Assembly (NCBI RefSeq): GCF_902459805.1
Contig: NZ_CABPST010000012.1
Location: forward strand, 62,001 to 126,000
Length of the DNA stretch: 64,000 nt
Direction of reading: 5' to 3'
From: Pandoraea bronchicola
GTDB taxonomy: Bacteria > Pseudomonadota > Gammaproteobacteria > Burkholderiales > Burkholderiaceae
The number at the start of each line of letters is the position of its first letter. Within the stretch, counting starts at the first letter, position 1. The position numbers and the translations under genes are program-made. Positions 51,625 through 61,114 of the stretch are shown here, one piece after another. The notes under the pieces were generated by a model. The model searched no databases, was not told the DNA's origin, and saw nothing but the letters and a program-made list of their open reading frames with translations.

Positions 51625-51790
51625 CCTGTTTCCGACAACAAAAAAGGGCGGGGACGCGTATCTCACGCGCCCGCCACCCTGTGTATGCTAAACCAGATCT
51701 ACCCGGTCGCTCTGCGGCGCCGCTGCTGGTTTCGTTATAAGTCAGCGAATATACCCTGACGTTCACATGGTGTCAGGGCAGGACTGCCGA

Positions 51791-52447
51791 TCAGCGCAAA
51801 CCGGCGATGTAATCCGCGACTGCCTTGATTTCCTTGTCCGACAACCGCGAGGCTATGGTATGCATCGGCGCGTTGTTCTTGCGGGTCTCGTCGCGGAACG
51901 CGACCAGTTGGGCAGCGGTGTATTCCGCCCATTGGCCGGACAGACGCGGGTACTGCGACGGCATGCCGGCGCCGGCTGGTCCGTGGCAAGAGGCGCAGGC
52001 GGGAACCCCCTTTTCGGCCAGACCACCACGGTAAATTTTCTCGCCCAGCGGCACCGTGTCCTTGTTGCGCGCGACACCCGGCTTCGCGGTCTGCGAGGCG
52101 AAATAAGCGGATACGTTGCGCATGTCCTGTTCGGACAGTGCCGCGACCATGCCGGCCATGATGGGATTGTTACGCGCGGGAGTTTTGCCGGGCTGCGCCT
52201 TGAAGTCGGCGAGCTGTTTGTCCAGATATTCGGCGTGCTGGCCGGCGAGCTTCGGATAGGCGCCGCCGGTACTATTGCCGTCTGCCGCGTGGCAAGCGGC
52301 GCAGACCTGACTGGCAATGGCCTGTCCCCGGGCCAAGTCTGGTTTGGCGGGCGCCTGAGGCTCGGCGGCTTGTCCTGCACCGCTCAGAAGAAAGCATGCC
52401 AGCGCCAACGGTGTTGCAGCGAGAGACTTCCACACTCCTCGGTTCAT
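51791..52447 (-). CDS. Cytochrome c4-type diheme protein
   Basis: This 218-residue precursor has a signal peptide (LAATPLALACFLLSGAGQAA) and two heme-binding sites, CAACH and CASCH, each followed by a Met ligand segment (PIMAGM, PSQYPRLSGQ). Two-domain cytochromes c4 carry electrons to terminal oxidases. It begins a minus-strand group with resB and ccsB, the genes that mature it. A hairpin CCCTGAC/GTCAGGG (51754-51778) lies after the stop but lacks a T-run. A GTG at 52453 is an alternative start. Confidence 0.9.
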   Translation of the reverse strand: MNRGVWKSLAATPLALACFLLSGAGQAAEPQAPAKPDLARGQAIASQVCAACHAADGNSTGGAYPKLAGQHAEYLDKQLADFKAQPGKTPARNNPIMAGMVAALSEQDMRNVSAYFASQTAKPGVARNKDTVPLGEKIYRGGLAEKGVPACASCHGPAGAGMPSQYPRLSGQWAEYTAAQLVAFRDETRKNNAPMHTIASRLSDKEIKAVADYIAGLR

Positions 52448-52579
52448 TCGCACACCTTATATCTGTTTTGTCGGGAAATCGGTCGTTCGAACTCACCGTC
52501 CGACGCCGTGTTTCTCCTCCAACCTCACGGCGCGCGAGACGTTCGGGCAAGCCCTGGCAAGGCCAAGGTTAACTTTCAT

Positions 52580-52625
52580 ATTGTACAATAAAGTCTTTCC
52601 CCGACTTTAGGGGATTTCCATGTAG
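52580..52625 (+). promoter_or_regulatory. ysxC leader: palindromic -10 region, pseudoknot-capable segment and start-stop element
   Basis: ATTGTACAAT (a 10-bp palindrome, with TACAAT as a -10 candidate for either direction) is followed by AAAGTC...GACTTT (52590-52608). The loop TTTCCCC of that hairpin can pair with GGGGA (52610-52614), making a possible H-type pseudoknot. AGGGGA is then followed by ATGTAG, a start codon directly followed by a stop (52620-52625). All lie upstream of ysxC; function unknown. Confidence 0.35.
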
Positions 52626-52744
52626 AAGGCCGCAGTACGGGGCTCCCCGGCCTGTCGCCGGTGGGCATCGAACCCGCCGTTCTGCGCCCCTGCGCCCGCG
52701 TTGCAGCCCGATCCCTGTGGCTGCGGCGCTCCCCGGTTTCTGCC

Positions 52745-53413
52745 ATGTCCCTACTTCATCAAGCCCGCTTCTTTACGACCGTCAATCATCTGCGCGACCT
52801 GCCGCCCACGGCCGTGCCCGAGGTCGCCTTCGCGGGACGCTCGAACGCGGGCAAGTCCAGCGCGCTCAACATCCTCTGCAATCAGAAGCGGCTGGCCTTC
52901 TCGAGCAAGACGCCGGGACGCACGCAGCACATCAACTACTTCGAGATCGCTCACCTCGAGCATCTGTATGGCTATCTCGTCGATTTGCCCGGCTACGGCT
53001 ACGCCGAGGTCGGCGGCGGGGTGAAGGTCCACTGGCAGAAGCTCCTCGGCGACTATCTCGTGCAGCGCCCGCAACTGCGCGGCCTCGTGCTCGTGATGGA
53101 CTCGCGCCGGCCCTTCACGGACCTCGACTGCGAGTTGATCGACTGGTTCATGCCGACGGGACGTCCCATCCACGTGTTGCTGACCAAGGTGGACAAACTC
53201 ACGCGTCAGGAAGCCACTGTCGTACTGCGCGACACGCAAAAACGTCTGGCCGCCCTGCCGCGCACCGACGGTCTGCCGTCCGACGATCCGGCAACGCCGC
53301 CGCAGTTCACGGCCCAACTGTACTCATCGCTCAAGCGCACCGGTGTCGACGCCGCGCAGCGCGTGCTCGAGGACTGGCTCGCCATTCCGGCGCGCGACGC
53401 CGCCAAGAAGTGA
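52745..53413 (+). CDS. ysxC: Ribosome biogenesis GTP-binding protein YsxC/EngB
   Basis: This 222-residue GTPase is needed for late assembly of the large ribosomal subunit. G1 is [10 protein letters not shown]2 around [11 protein letters not shown]3 DLPGYGYAE and G4 TKVDK, all at the expected spacing. The start [10 protein letters not shown] is the family start; the longer open frame upstream was rejected. It is followed by a 614-bp gap containing a candidate small RNA and the hemB leader. Confidence 0.95.
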   Translation: MSLLHQARFFTTVNHLRDLPPTAVPEVAFAGRSNAGKSSALNILCNQKRLAFSSKTPGRTQHINYFEIAHLEHLYGYLVDLPGYGYAEVGGGVKVHWQKLLGDYLVQRPQLRGLVLVMDSRRPFTDLDCELIDWFMPTGRPIHVLLTKVDKLTRQEATVVLRDTQKRLAALPRTDGLPSDDPATPPQFTAQLYSSLKRTGVDAAQRVLEDWLAIPARDAAKK

Positions 53414-53739
53414 GCTTGTCCTGATCGTTTGTCCTGATCGTTCGCGCGCCGGGAGATCGGGTACGTCCTCGCCGCCCGCCTTCGCTCGCGCGAACGATGT
53501 CACCTTGCAGACGCGGGACAGCCTGCCGTCAAACCGTCAAACCGCCAAAGCAGATGGCAGACAGGCTCAGCGGACGCGGCAAATCGTCGCGGTGAACCGC
53601 ATGGCGCTTCGTCAGTTCGATGGCAATTGGCGTGCGCAAGCGATGGCTTGGCATCCCCTCAGCCGAACGGATGAGGCCTGTCGAATCGGCCGGAAAGCAT
53701 GGCTGTCCGGGGCGTTGCCATGACGATTCGTGCGCACAT
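53414..53739. other. Gap after ysxC: no gene seen, one 13-bp tandem repeat
   Basis: TTGTCCTGATCG occurs at 53416-53427 and 53429-53440, directly after the ysxC stop. The rest of this stretch shows no convincing ORF, RNA or regulatory site; a 126-codon frame here overlaps ysxC in another frame and has no ribosome site. Confidence 0.5.
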
Positions 53740-53850
53740 AAAAAAACCGCCGTGTAGGCACGGCGGGTTTAAATAAGCCTTATCGTAGAACGACAGGCGC
53801 CCGCTCAGGGAGGAGAAGCGGGGGACCCTCGCACACAGTGCGAACGTCCG
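53740..53850 (-). ncRNA. Candidate small RNA with CUCCUCCC anti-Shine-Dalgarno loop
   Basis: Read on the minus strand this segment gives three ordered hairpins. The 5' one is UCGCAC/GUGCGA (53829-53843). The middle one is a perfect 6-bp stem CCCGCU/AGCGGG (53800-53822) whose 11-nt loop contains CUCCUCCC, complementary to Shine-Dalgarno sequences. The 3' one is CCGCCGUG/CACGGCGG (53747-53766) followed by seven U, a strong intrinsic terminator. No protein gene on this strand explains the terminator. Exposed CCUCCUCCC-type loops are typical of the CcsR/cuckoo family of small RNAs in alpha- and betaproteobacteria. The 5' end is a guess; TATCAT in the palindrome at 53853-53867 may be its -10. Confidence 0.6.
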
Positions 53851-53852
53851 GT

Positions 53853-53924
53853 TGGTATGATATACCATGCATTCGAAAGTTTCCCGGCAAGTGCCGTTTT
53901 TTGCGCGCCTTCCCTCTTAGGGAA
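53853..53924 (+). promoter_or_regulatory. hemB leader: palindrome and terminator-like hairpin
   Basis: TGGTATGATATACCA (53853-53867) is a perfect dyad containing TATGAT (plus) and TATCAT (minus), possible -10 boxes. Downstream, CGGC-AAGT-GCCG followed by six T (53885-53902) resembles a weak intrinsic terminator, and TTCCCT/AGGGAA (53910-53924) another hairpin. These precede hemB by 103-175 bp and could attenuate or regulate it. The remaining leader to 54027 has no other feature except GTCC-AAA-GGAC over the ribosome site. Confidence 0.35.
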
Positions 53925-53931
53925 TCGTTGA

Positions 53932-55026
<1,095 letters not shown>

Positions 55027-55068
55027 ATACGGCACGCGGTCGACGGGATTTGCAAGCGGATTCAGGCG

Positions 55069-55159
55069 CGCCCCGGCGACTTAGCCGCCGGGGCGTGTGT
55101 TAGTAAAATCCTCGTCGCATAAATGAAAACGGCCAGCCCGATCTCGGGTTGGCCGTTTT
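55069..55159. terminator. Bidirectional terminator between hemB and dsbD
   Basis: Two hairpins lie between the convergent genes: CGCCCCGGCG/CGCCGGGGCG (55069-55095) and AAAACGGCCAGCCCGA paired with TCGGGTTGGCCGTTTT (55126-55159), the latter with one G-U-type mismatch and a T-rich arm on both strands. The second is a good bidirectional terminator. Confidence 0.8.
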
Positions 55160-55244
55160 GCGTTGCACATGACATCAAGCGTGCCGCCAGATCTGCGGAC
55201 TCCCGCTCGCGGAGGCATTAACTGCCGCTCAGAGACTCAGACGC

Positions 55245-57233
55245 TCAAACCGCAGGGCCGTATGCTTTCTCAAGGCTGCGCAGGAACTGTTCTGCGGATT
55301 GTGCGCCGATGACGCGCGTGCCAGCGACCTCCTTGCCACTGCCATCAAAGAAGATGATGCCCGGCGGCCCAAACAGCCCGAAGCGCTTGAGCAGCGCCTG
55401 GTCGTCGGCATTGTTCGCGGTCACGTCCGCCTGCACGAGCACCATCGGGTCAAGTCGTGCCTTCACCTTCGGATCCGTAAAAACGAAACGCTCCATCTCC
55501 TTGCAACTGATGCACCAGTCCGCATAGAAATCGAACATCACCGGCCGCCCCGCCGTCGCCAATACCTGATCGAGTTCCGCAACGCTGCGGACGCGCTGAA
55601 ACCGGATGCCTTCCGCAGTCGCCACACCCGCGTTGGCGCTTCCGGAGGCCACCGCCGTCAATCCGGCGAGGGGTGCGAGCGGATCACGTGCCCCGGCTGC
55701 GGCCCCCACCAGCGCGACAGCCCCCAGAAGGGCGACGGCAACGCCGAGGCCCTTGAGAAGACGTCGGACACCGCCGGCCCCCTCGGGCAGGGTATCGAAA
55801 ACGCGCATGAACGTGGCGGCCACCAGCAGCAGGACGCCCCAACCCAGCAACAGAACCGGCGTTGGCAGCAACGGCCGCACAATCCAGAGGGCAACACCGA
55901 GAAGCAGGAAGCCGAAGAAACGCTTCACACCCTCCATCCACGCCCCGGCACGTGGCAGCAACGCGCCCCCGCCCCCCGCGAGGATCACGAGCGGCAAGCC
56001 CATTCCCAACGACAATGCGAAGAGCGTAGCGCCACCAAAGACCGCATCGCCCGTCTTCGCGATGAAGGCAAGCGCTGCGGCCAGCGGGGCGGTCACACAC
56101 GGGCTGACGATCAGCCCCGAGAGCACCCCCATCATGGCAGCACCGACCCATTGACCGGACTGCTGCTTGCGCGCCGCGTCGTCAATTCGGGCACGCAGCG
56201 CCGAGGGCAACTGGATTTCGTACACCCCGAACATCGACAGCGAGAGAACGACCATCAGCAACGCAAACAAGGCCAACACCCAAGGCGCTTGAAGGAACGC
56301 GATGAGGCCTTGCCCGAGCAACCCGGCGGCTACGCCGATGACGGTGTTCACTACCGCCATGCCGAGCACGTAAGCGACGGCAAGGCGTATCGCCTTACCT
56401 CGGCTCGCCTCCTGTCCCGCGACGATCGACAGAAGAATCGGCACCATCGGCAACACGCACGGCGTGAAAGCCAACCCGACGCCAAGCGCGAAGAAAATCC
56501 CCAGTGCCAATGCAAAGCTGCCGCCGGAGAGAATGCGCTCTGCCTCGCTGTAGTCCTCTCGCGCCGACAACCAACCACCCGCCGTGCTGGCGGAAGGCGC
56601 CGCCGCAGCAACAGCGGCAGCCTGCAAGCCACTCGACGCTTTCGGACCACCGCCGAGCAGCGCTTGCGTGGCCGGCCCTGGCGTCACTGCCGCACTCGAA
56701 CTCCCGCCCGTTGTACCGCCAACCGCTGCTTCTGAAATCTTGAGCGGCTTGTCCATTGGCGGATAGCACAGCCCCTTGTCCGCACACCCCTGCATGGTGA
56801 CGTTCAGTGTGAACGGAGCGCCCGCCTGATTGACAGGAATTCGAACATCGATGGGCTCGTGGTACACCTCCATGTCCTTGCCGAAAGTCTCGTCGTGCTT
56901 AACCTCACCCTTCGGAAATACCGGCGTCCCGAGTGTGACGGCAGGGTTGTCGGCCGCGAAGGCGAATCGCTCACGGTAGAGGTAGTACCCCTTGGCAACG
57001 TCGAAATGCAGCAGAACGGCACCGGGCTGCTCCGTCTTCGATACCTTGAAGGCGACATCCGGATCGAGAAAATCGTCGGCCGCATGCGCACGCCCCGCGC
57101 CGAATGAAAGCAAGGCGGCCACGACAAGCCACGCAACCGCCCAAAATCGCACAACGCGACTTCGCATCGAAGCGCTTTGATCGCTGCCAGCTTCCGCAGG
57201 CGTCGCCACCACCATCATCGTCGAATCAGACAT
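55245..57233 (-). CDS. dsbD: Thiol:disulfide interchange protein DsbD
   Basis: DsbD moves electrons from cytoplasmic thioredoxin across the membrane to periplasmic DsbC/DsbG and cytochrome c maturation. The 662-residue protein has a signal peptide (WAVAWLVVAALLSFGAG), the alpha domain with CADKGLCYPP, an eight-span membrane domain with FTPCVLPMVPILL and VSPCVTAPLAAA cysteines, and a C-terminal thioredoxin domain with WCISCKEME. The ATG at 57233 has GGGGGA upstream and overlaps cutA by 8 bp; an internal ATG at 57167 is possible. Confidence 0.95.
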   Translation of the reverse strand: MSDSTMMVVATPAEAGSDQSASMRSRVVRFWAVAWLVVAALLSFGAGRAHAADDFLDPDVAFKVSKTEQPGAVLLHFDVAKGYYLYRERFAFAADNPAVTLGTPVFPKGEVKHDETFGKDMEVYHEPIDVRIPVNQAGAPFTLNVTMQGCADKGLCYPPMDKPLKISEAAVGGTTGGSSSAAVTPGPATQALLGGGPKASSGLQAAAVAAAAPSASTAGGWLSAREDYSEAERILSGGSFALALGIFFALGVGLAFTPCVLPMVPILLSIVAGQEASRGKAIRLAVAYVLGMAVVNTVIGVAAGLLGQGLIAFLQAPWVLALFALLMVVLSLSMFGVYEIQLPSALRARIDDAARKQQSGQWVGAAMMGVLSGLIVSPCVTAPLAAALAFIAKTGDAVFGGATLFALSLGMGLPLVILAGGGGALLPRAGAWMEGVKRFFGFLLLGVALWIVRPLLPTPVLLLGWGVLLLVAATFMRVFDTLPEGAGGVRRLLKGLGVAVALLGAVALVGAAAGARDPLAPLAGLTAVASGSANAGVATAEGIRFQRVRSVAELDQVLATAGRPVMFDFYADWCISCKEMERFVFTDPKVKARLDPMVLVQADVTANNADDQALLKRFGLFGPPGIIFFDGSGKEVAGTRVIGAQSAEQFLRSLEKAYGPAV

Positions 57234-57558
57234 GCAATTTCCCCCGCGTCTCCTCTTCGACCCAGCGTGCATAAGCTGGCAACGCTGTGGCGGCGGGCCA
57301 TGCAACGATCTCGGGCACGTCGTAAGGATGATGTTCTTTGATGTACTGCTCAAGCGCGCTATAGCGCGCGGCGGTCGTCTTGATCATGAGCGGCACTTCC
57401 ACGCTGGTTTCGCGCTTGCCTTGCCAGTGATAGCTTGAGCGCACCGGCGCCATTTGCTGCACGCACGCCGCCAGCCGCTCGGCAAGCATACCGTCGATCG
57501 CGGCTTCGGCGCTGGCCTCGTCGGGAAACGTCGTCATGACGATAAGAAGGGCATCCAT
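57226..57558 (-). CDS. cutA: CutA1 divalent-cation tolerance protein
   Basis: This 110-residue protein is a trimeric ferredoxin-like fold protein of the CutA family. LIVMTTFPDEASAEAA, RLAACVQQMAPVRSSYHW and HPYDVPEIVAWPA are the three conserved regions. It has been linked to copper tolerance but the molecular role is uncertain. The cutA-dsbD pairing is common in proteobacteria. The start MDALLIVMTTF was preferred over a longer open frame. Confidence 0.93.
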   Translation of the reverse strand: MDALLIVMTTFPDEASAEAAIDGMLAERLAACVQQMAPVRSSYHWQGKRETSVEVPLMIKTTAARYSALEQYIKEHHPYDVPEIVAWPAATALPAYARWVEEETRGKLHV

Positions 57559-57680
57559 GGTGTCCGGTAGACCATTCAAACGGAAGGATTGTTCACTGTA
57601 CACCGAGGCTATGAAAAGTGCGCAATCGGCCGGCGATTTCCGGACTGATGTCACCATGCCTTCGGACAACACCTCAAAAT

Positions 57681-57706
57681 AAAAAAAGCCAGGTCAACGA
57701 CCTGGC
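57681..57706 (-). terminator. Terminator of the ribosomal protein/rpoA operon
   Basis: On the minus strand GCCAGGTC pairs with GACCTGGC around a 3-nt loop, followed by TTTTTTT. It lies 47 bp after rplQ and ends the large ribosomal transcript. Confidence 0.88.
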
Positions 57707-57752
57707 TTCTTCTTACGGCTGACGATCTAGAAAAGACCGTTGCGCGAATCGC

Positions 57753-58145
57753 TTACTCAGCGACTTCCGGCGCTTCCGTGTCGACTTCCGGACGGTCCAG
57801 CAGTTCGACGAAAGCCATCGGCGCGTTGTCGCCCACGCGGAAACCCATCTTCAGGATACGCAGGTAGCCGCCCGGACGGTTGGCAAAACGCGGGCCGAGT
57901 TCGTTGAACAGCTTGGTGACCATTTCGCGGTCGCGCAGGCGGTTGAACGCCAGACGACGGTTGGCAACCGAGTCCTTCTTACCCAGCGTGATGAGGGGCT
58001 CGACGACCTTACGCAGTTCCTTGGCCTTTGGCAGCGTGGTCTTGATCGCTTCGTGCTGGATCAACGAGTTCGACATGTTACGCAGCATTGCCAGACGGTG
58101 GCTGCTGGTACGGTTCAGTTTACGCAGACCATGACGGTGACGCAT
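57753..58145 (-). CDS. rplQ: 50S ribosomal protein L17
   Basis: This 130-residue protein is ribosomal protein L17, with the characteristic start [20 protein letters not shown] and the [13 protein letters not shown] segment. It ends with a short acidic tail, as in other betaproteobacteria. It is the last gene of the alpha operon and sits 155 bp downstream of rpoA. Confidence 0.98.
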   Translation of the reverse strand: MRHRHGLRKLNRTSSHRLAMLRNMSNSLIQHEAIKTTLPKAKELRKVVEPLITLGKKDSVANRRLAFNRLRDREMVTKLFNELGPRFANRPGGYLRILKMGFRVGDNAPMAFVELLDRPEVDTEAPEVAE

Positions 58146-58265
58146 TTCAACTTTCCTTTAAACAGAGTTTTCGACCTAGCTCTTCTATCGGTGACAAACA
58201 CCGCGGGCCGGTACCTTCGCTATCGGCCGTATCGGAACACTCCGACGCGCCGCACTTACGTAGCA

Positions 58266-58291
58266 ACATGGCCACCCGAAGGCGGCCATGT
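58266..58291 (-). repeat. Inverted repeat between rpoA and rplQ
   Basis: ACATGGCC and GGCCATGT form a perfect 8-bp inverted repeat with a 10-nt loop, 10 bp after the rpoA stop on the minus strand. No T-run follows, so it may slow or process the transcript rather than end it. Confidence 0.35.
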
Positions 58292-58300
58292 CATTACACC

Positions 58301-59278
58301 TTACTTCTCGAGACCGGCCGGCGGCCAGTTTTCGAGCTTCATGCCCAGCGTGAGACCACGCGAGGCAAGCACTTCCTTGATCTCGTTGAGCGACTTGCGA
58401 CCCAGATTCGGGGTCTTGAGCAATTCGTTCTCGGTACGCTGGATCAGGTCGCCGATGTAGTAGATGTTTTCGGCCTTCAAGCAGTTGGCCGAACGCACCG
58501 TCAACTCGAGATCGTCCACCGGACGCAGCAGGATCGGATCGATCTGCGGCGCACGCGACGGCGCTTCGCTGGCGGCTTCCGTGCCTTCCAGCGCAGCGAA
58601 CACCGACAGCTGGTCGACGAGGATGCGAGCCGATTGACGGATCGCTTCTTCCGGCGACACCACACCGTTGGTTTCGATGTTCATCACGAGCTTGTCCAGG
58701 TCAGTGCGTTGCTCCACACGGGCCGATTCGACCGCATAGCTCACACGCTTGACCGGCGAGAACGACGCGTCGAGGACGATACGACCAATCACCTTGGCCG
58801 AATCATCGCCATAACGGCGCACGTTACCCGGGACATAACCACGACCCTTTTCGATCTTGATCTGGACGTCGAGCTTGCCGCCCTTGGCCAGATGCGCGAT
58901 CACGTGATCGGGGTTGATCAGTTCCACATCATGCGGCACTTCGATATCCGAAGCGCGCACTACACCTTCACCATCCTTGCGCAGCGTAACGGTGACTTCG
59001 TCACGGTTATGCAGCTTGAACACCACACCCTTCAGGTTCAACAGGAAGTTGACGACATCTTCCTGCACACCGTCGATGGTGGAGTATTCATGCACAACGC
59101 CAGCGATCGTCACTTCGGTCGGCGCGTAGCCCACCATCGACGACAACAGCACGCGGCGAAGCGCGTTGCCCAAGGTGTGGCCGTAGCCACGTTCGAACGG
59201 CTCCATCACGACTTTGGCGTGATGCTCACCGACCGGCTCAACCGCAATGATCTTGGGCTTCAACAAACTGGTTTGCAT
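58301..59278 (-). CDS. rpoA: RNA polymerase alpha subunit
   Basis: RpoA dimerises to nucleate core RNA polymerase. The 325-residue protein has the N-terminal domain ([39 protein letters not shown]) and the C-terminal domain for activator and UP-element contact ([39 protein letters not shown]). The start [11 protein letters not shown] is the usual one. It follows rpsD by 102 bp, across a terminator-like hairpin. Confidence 0.98.
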   Translation of the reverse strand: MQTSLLKPKIIAVEPVGEHHAKVVMEPFERGYGHTLGNALRRVLLSSMVGYAPTEVTIAGVVHEYSTIDGVQEDVVNFLLNLKGVVFKLHNRDEVTVTLRKDGEGVVRASDIEVPHDVELINPDHVIAHLAKGGKLDVQIKIEKGRGYVPGNVRRYGDDSAKVIGRIVLDASFSPVKRVSYAVESARVEQRTDLDKLVMNIETNGVVSPEEAIRQSARILVDQLSVFAALEGTEAASEAPSRAPQIDPILLRPVDDLELTVRSANCLKAENIYYIGDLIQRTENELLKTPNLGRKSLNEIKEVLASRGLTLGMKLENWPPAGLEK

Positions 59279-59346
59279 AGGTTTCCTTTTCAATACCCTC
59301 GGCTCGTTACACCGATAAGGCTGATGGGTGACAACCTGCACGGAAC

Positions 59347-59369
59347 GCAAAACGCGCCGTGAGGCGCGT
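59347..59369 (-). terminator. Terminator-like hairpin between rpsD and rpoA
   Basis: On the minus strand ACGCGCC-TCAC-GGCGCGT is followed by TTTGCG. It could act as an attenuator that sets the ratio of S4 to RNA polymerase alpha, since both genes are in one operon. Confidence 0.4.
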
Positions 59370-59380
59370 CAGCATACGGA

Positions 59381-60004
59381 TTAACGCGAATACAATTCGA
59401 CGATCAGGCTTTCGTTGATGTCGCCCGCGATATCGCTACGTTCCGGCAGTGCCTTGAAAGTGCCTTCCATCTTCTTGGCGTCAACCGAAACCCAGATCGG
59501 GAAACCGACTTGCTCAGCCAGCGACAGCGATTCTTGAATACGCACTTGCTTCTTGGCCTTTTCGCGCACGGTGATCACGTCACCGGCCTTGACCTTGATC
59601 GACGGGATGTTGGCGACAACACCGTTCAGCACGATCGCCTTATGGCCGACCAGCTGGCGCGCTTCGGCGCGCGTCGAACCAAAGCCCATGCGGTACACGA
59701 CGTTGTCCAGGCGCGACTCGAGAACCTGCAGCAGGTTTTCACCCGTGTTGCCCTTGAGACGGTCGGCTTCCGCGAAATAACGACGGAACTGACGCTCGAG
59801 CACGCCGTAAATACGCTTGACCTTCTGCTTTTCGCGCAGTTGGTTGCCGTAGTCCGACGTACGAGCACCCGAGGTGCGGCCATGCTGACCCGGCTTGCTA
59901 TCCAGCTTGCACTTGTCGGCGAGCGAGCGGCGTGCGCTCTTCAGGAAGAGGTCAGTACCTTCACGGCGGGAGAGTTTGGCCTTCGGGCCGATATAACGTG
60001 CCAC
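59381..60004 (-). CDS. rpsD: 30S ribosomal protein S4
   Basis: S4 is a primary 16S rRNA binder and operon autoregulator. The 207-residue protein has the N-terminal zinc-less extension ([20 protein letters not shown]), the S4 RNA-binding domain ([24 protein letters not shown]) and ends SLIVELYSR. The start codon is GTG. A promoter and two strong hairpins lie in the 150-bp gap upstream (see below). Confidence 0.98.
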   Translation of the reverse strand: MARYIGPKAKLSRREGTDLFLKSARRSLADKCKLDSKPGQHGRTSGARTSDYGNQLREKQKVKRIYGVLERQFRRYFAEADRLKGNTGENLLQVLESRLDNVVYRMGFGSTRAEARQLVGHKAIVLNGVVANIPSIKVKAGDVITVREKAKKQVRIQESLSLAEQVGFPIWVSVDAKKMEGTFKALPERSDIAGDINESLIVELYSR

Positions 60005-60056
60005 GGTTGTTCCTTTATCTCAAAATTTGACGCAGCGAACTTTGTCCACTACGCAA

Positions 60057-60122
60057 GTCCGGTACCAATGTACCGGACGGTGGTCTTAGAAATTGCTTCG
60101 CGCACGGCCGAGACCGTGCGCG
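60057..60122 (-). promoter_or_regulatory. Two hairpins in the rpsD leader
   Basis: Transcribed on the minus strand, CGCGCACGG/CCGTGCGCG (9 bp, 60099-60122) comes first and GTCCGGTAC/GTACCGGAC (9 bp, loop CAAT, 60057-60078) second, both perfect. They lie between the candidate internal promoter and rpsD, and could be the S4 binding site for autoregulation or a stabilising 5' structure. Confidence 0.55.
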
Positions 60123-60130
60123 AACCCGCG

Positions 60131-60139
60131 ATTATAGCA
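60131..60139 (-). promoter_or_regulatory. Extended -10 promoter upstream of rpsD
   Basis: TGCTATAAT on the minus strand is a perfect extended -10 (TG-N-TATAAT). The predicted start at about 60124 falls at the edge of the first leader hairpin. It would let rpsD-rpoA-rplQ be transcribed separately from the rest of the operon. No good -35 is needed for this class. Confidence 0.6.
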
Positions 60140-60154
60140 GGATTCTGAAGCGTC

Positions 60155-60559
60155 TTAGATACGACGACGCTTCGGCGGGCGGCAGCCGTTGTGCGGGACC
60201 GGCGTCACGTCCGAGATGGCCGTGATTTTGATACCCAGCGCATTCAGCGCGCGAACCGCCGATTCGCGACCCGGGCCCGGGCCCTTGATGCGAACTTCCA
60301 GGTTCTTCACGCCGTATTCCAGTGCCACGCGGCCAGCCGACTCAGCAGCAACCTGGGCAGCGAACGGGGTCGACTTACGCGAACCCTTGAAGCCCTGGCC
60401 ACCCGACGTCGCCCATGCCAGCGCATTGCCCTGACGATCGGTGATCGTGATGATGGTGTTGTTGAACGAAGCGTGGACGTGCACGACGCCTTCTGCAACG
60501 CTCTTCTTGACCTTCTTGCGAACGCGCTGCGAAGCGGCGTTGTTCTGTTGCTTAGCCAT
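60155..60559 (-). CDS. rpsK: 30S ribosomal protein S11
   Basis: This 134-residue protein is S11 of the 30S platform. After an N-terminal tail ([18 protein letters not shown]) come [33 protein letters not shown] and the C-terminal [17 protein letters not shown]. It follows rpsM by 18 bp. Confidence 0.98.
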   Translation of the reverse strand: MAKQQNNAASQRVRKKVKKSVAEGVVHVHASFNNTIITITDRQGNALAWATSGGQGFKGSRKSTPFAAQVAAESAGRVALEYGVKNLEVRIKGPGPGRESAVRALNALGIKITAISDVTPVPHNGCRPPKRRRI

Positions 60560-60577
60560 GAGTTTCCTATCCTCTGG

Positions 60578-60943
60578 TTACTTCTTCAGCGAGACGCCGG
60601 CCTTACGCGGGCCCTTGCGGGTACGCGCATTGGTACGGGTACGCTGACCGCGAAGCGGCAAGCCCTTGCGGTGACGCATACCACGATAGCAGCCCAGATC
60701 CATCAGGCGCTTGATGTTCATGGTCACTTCACGGCGCAGGTCGCCCTCGACCGTCAGTTGACCGACTTGATCACGCAGCTTTTCGAGATCAGCGTCGTCG
60801 AGGTCCTTGACCTTCTTCGAGAACGGCACACCAGCGGCTTCGCAAATCTGGCGAGCGCGCGTGCGGCCGACACCGTAAATAGCCGTCAGGCCGATAGCGG
60901 TGTGCTGGTGGTTCGGGATGTTAACCCCTGCGATACGAGCCAT
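60578..60943 (-). CDS. rpsM: 30S ribosomal protein S13
   Basis: S13 contacts the head of the 30S subunit and tRNA. The 121-residue protein shows [20 protein letters not shown], the [16 protein letters not shown] helix and the basic C terminus [20 protein letters not shown]. It follows rpmJ by 35 bp. Confidence 0.98.
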   Translation of the reverse strand: MARIAGVNIPNHQHTAIGLTAIYGVGRTRARQICEAAGVPFSKKVKDLDDADLEKLRDQVGQLTVEGDLRREVTMNIKRLMDLGCYRGMRHRKGLPLRGQRTRTNARTRKGPRKAGVSLKK

Positions 60944-60978
60944 TCGTAATTCCCCAACTAAATAGCGTTAAAGGCCGA

Positions 60979-61095
60979 TTAGCCCTGACGTTGCTTGTGG
61001 CGCGGATCCGAACTGCAGATCACGCGCAGCACGCCTTTGCGCTTCACAAACTTGCAATTGCGGCAGATGCACTTAACAGATGCCAAAACTTTCAT
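60979..61095 (-). CDS. rpmJ: 50S ribosomal protein L36
   Basis: This 38-residue protein ([20 protein letters not shown], then [18 protein letters not shown]) is the smallest ribosomal protein. It carries the full C-x-C / C-x-C-His-type zinc ribbon (C9, C11 or C14, C27, H33), so it is the zinc-binding (C+) form. It lies between infA and rpsM, its normal position, and is too short for most ORF listings. Confidence 0.97.
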   Translation of the reverse strand: MKVLASVKCICRNCKFVKRKGVLRVICSSDPRHKQRQG

Positions 61096-61114
61096 GACAA
61101 TTCCCTCTCTCTAA

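Noticed and set aside
53343-53723. A 126-codon plus-strand frame after ysxC
   Set aside because: It starts inside ysxC in another frame and has no motif or ribosome site.
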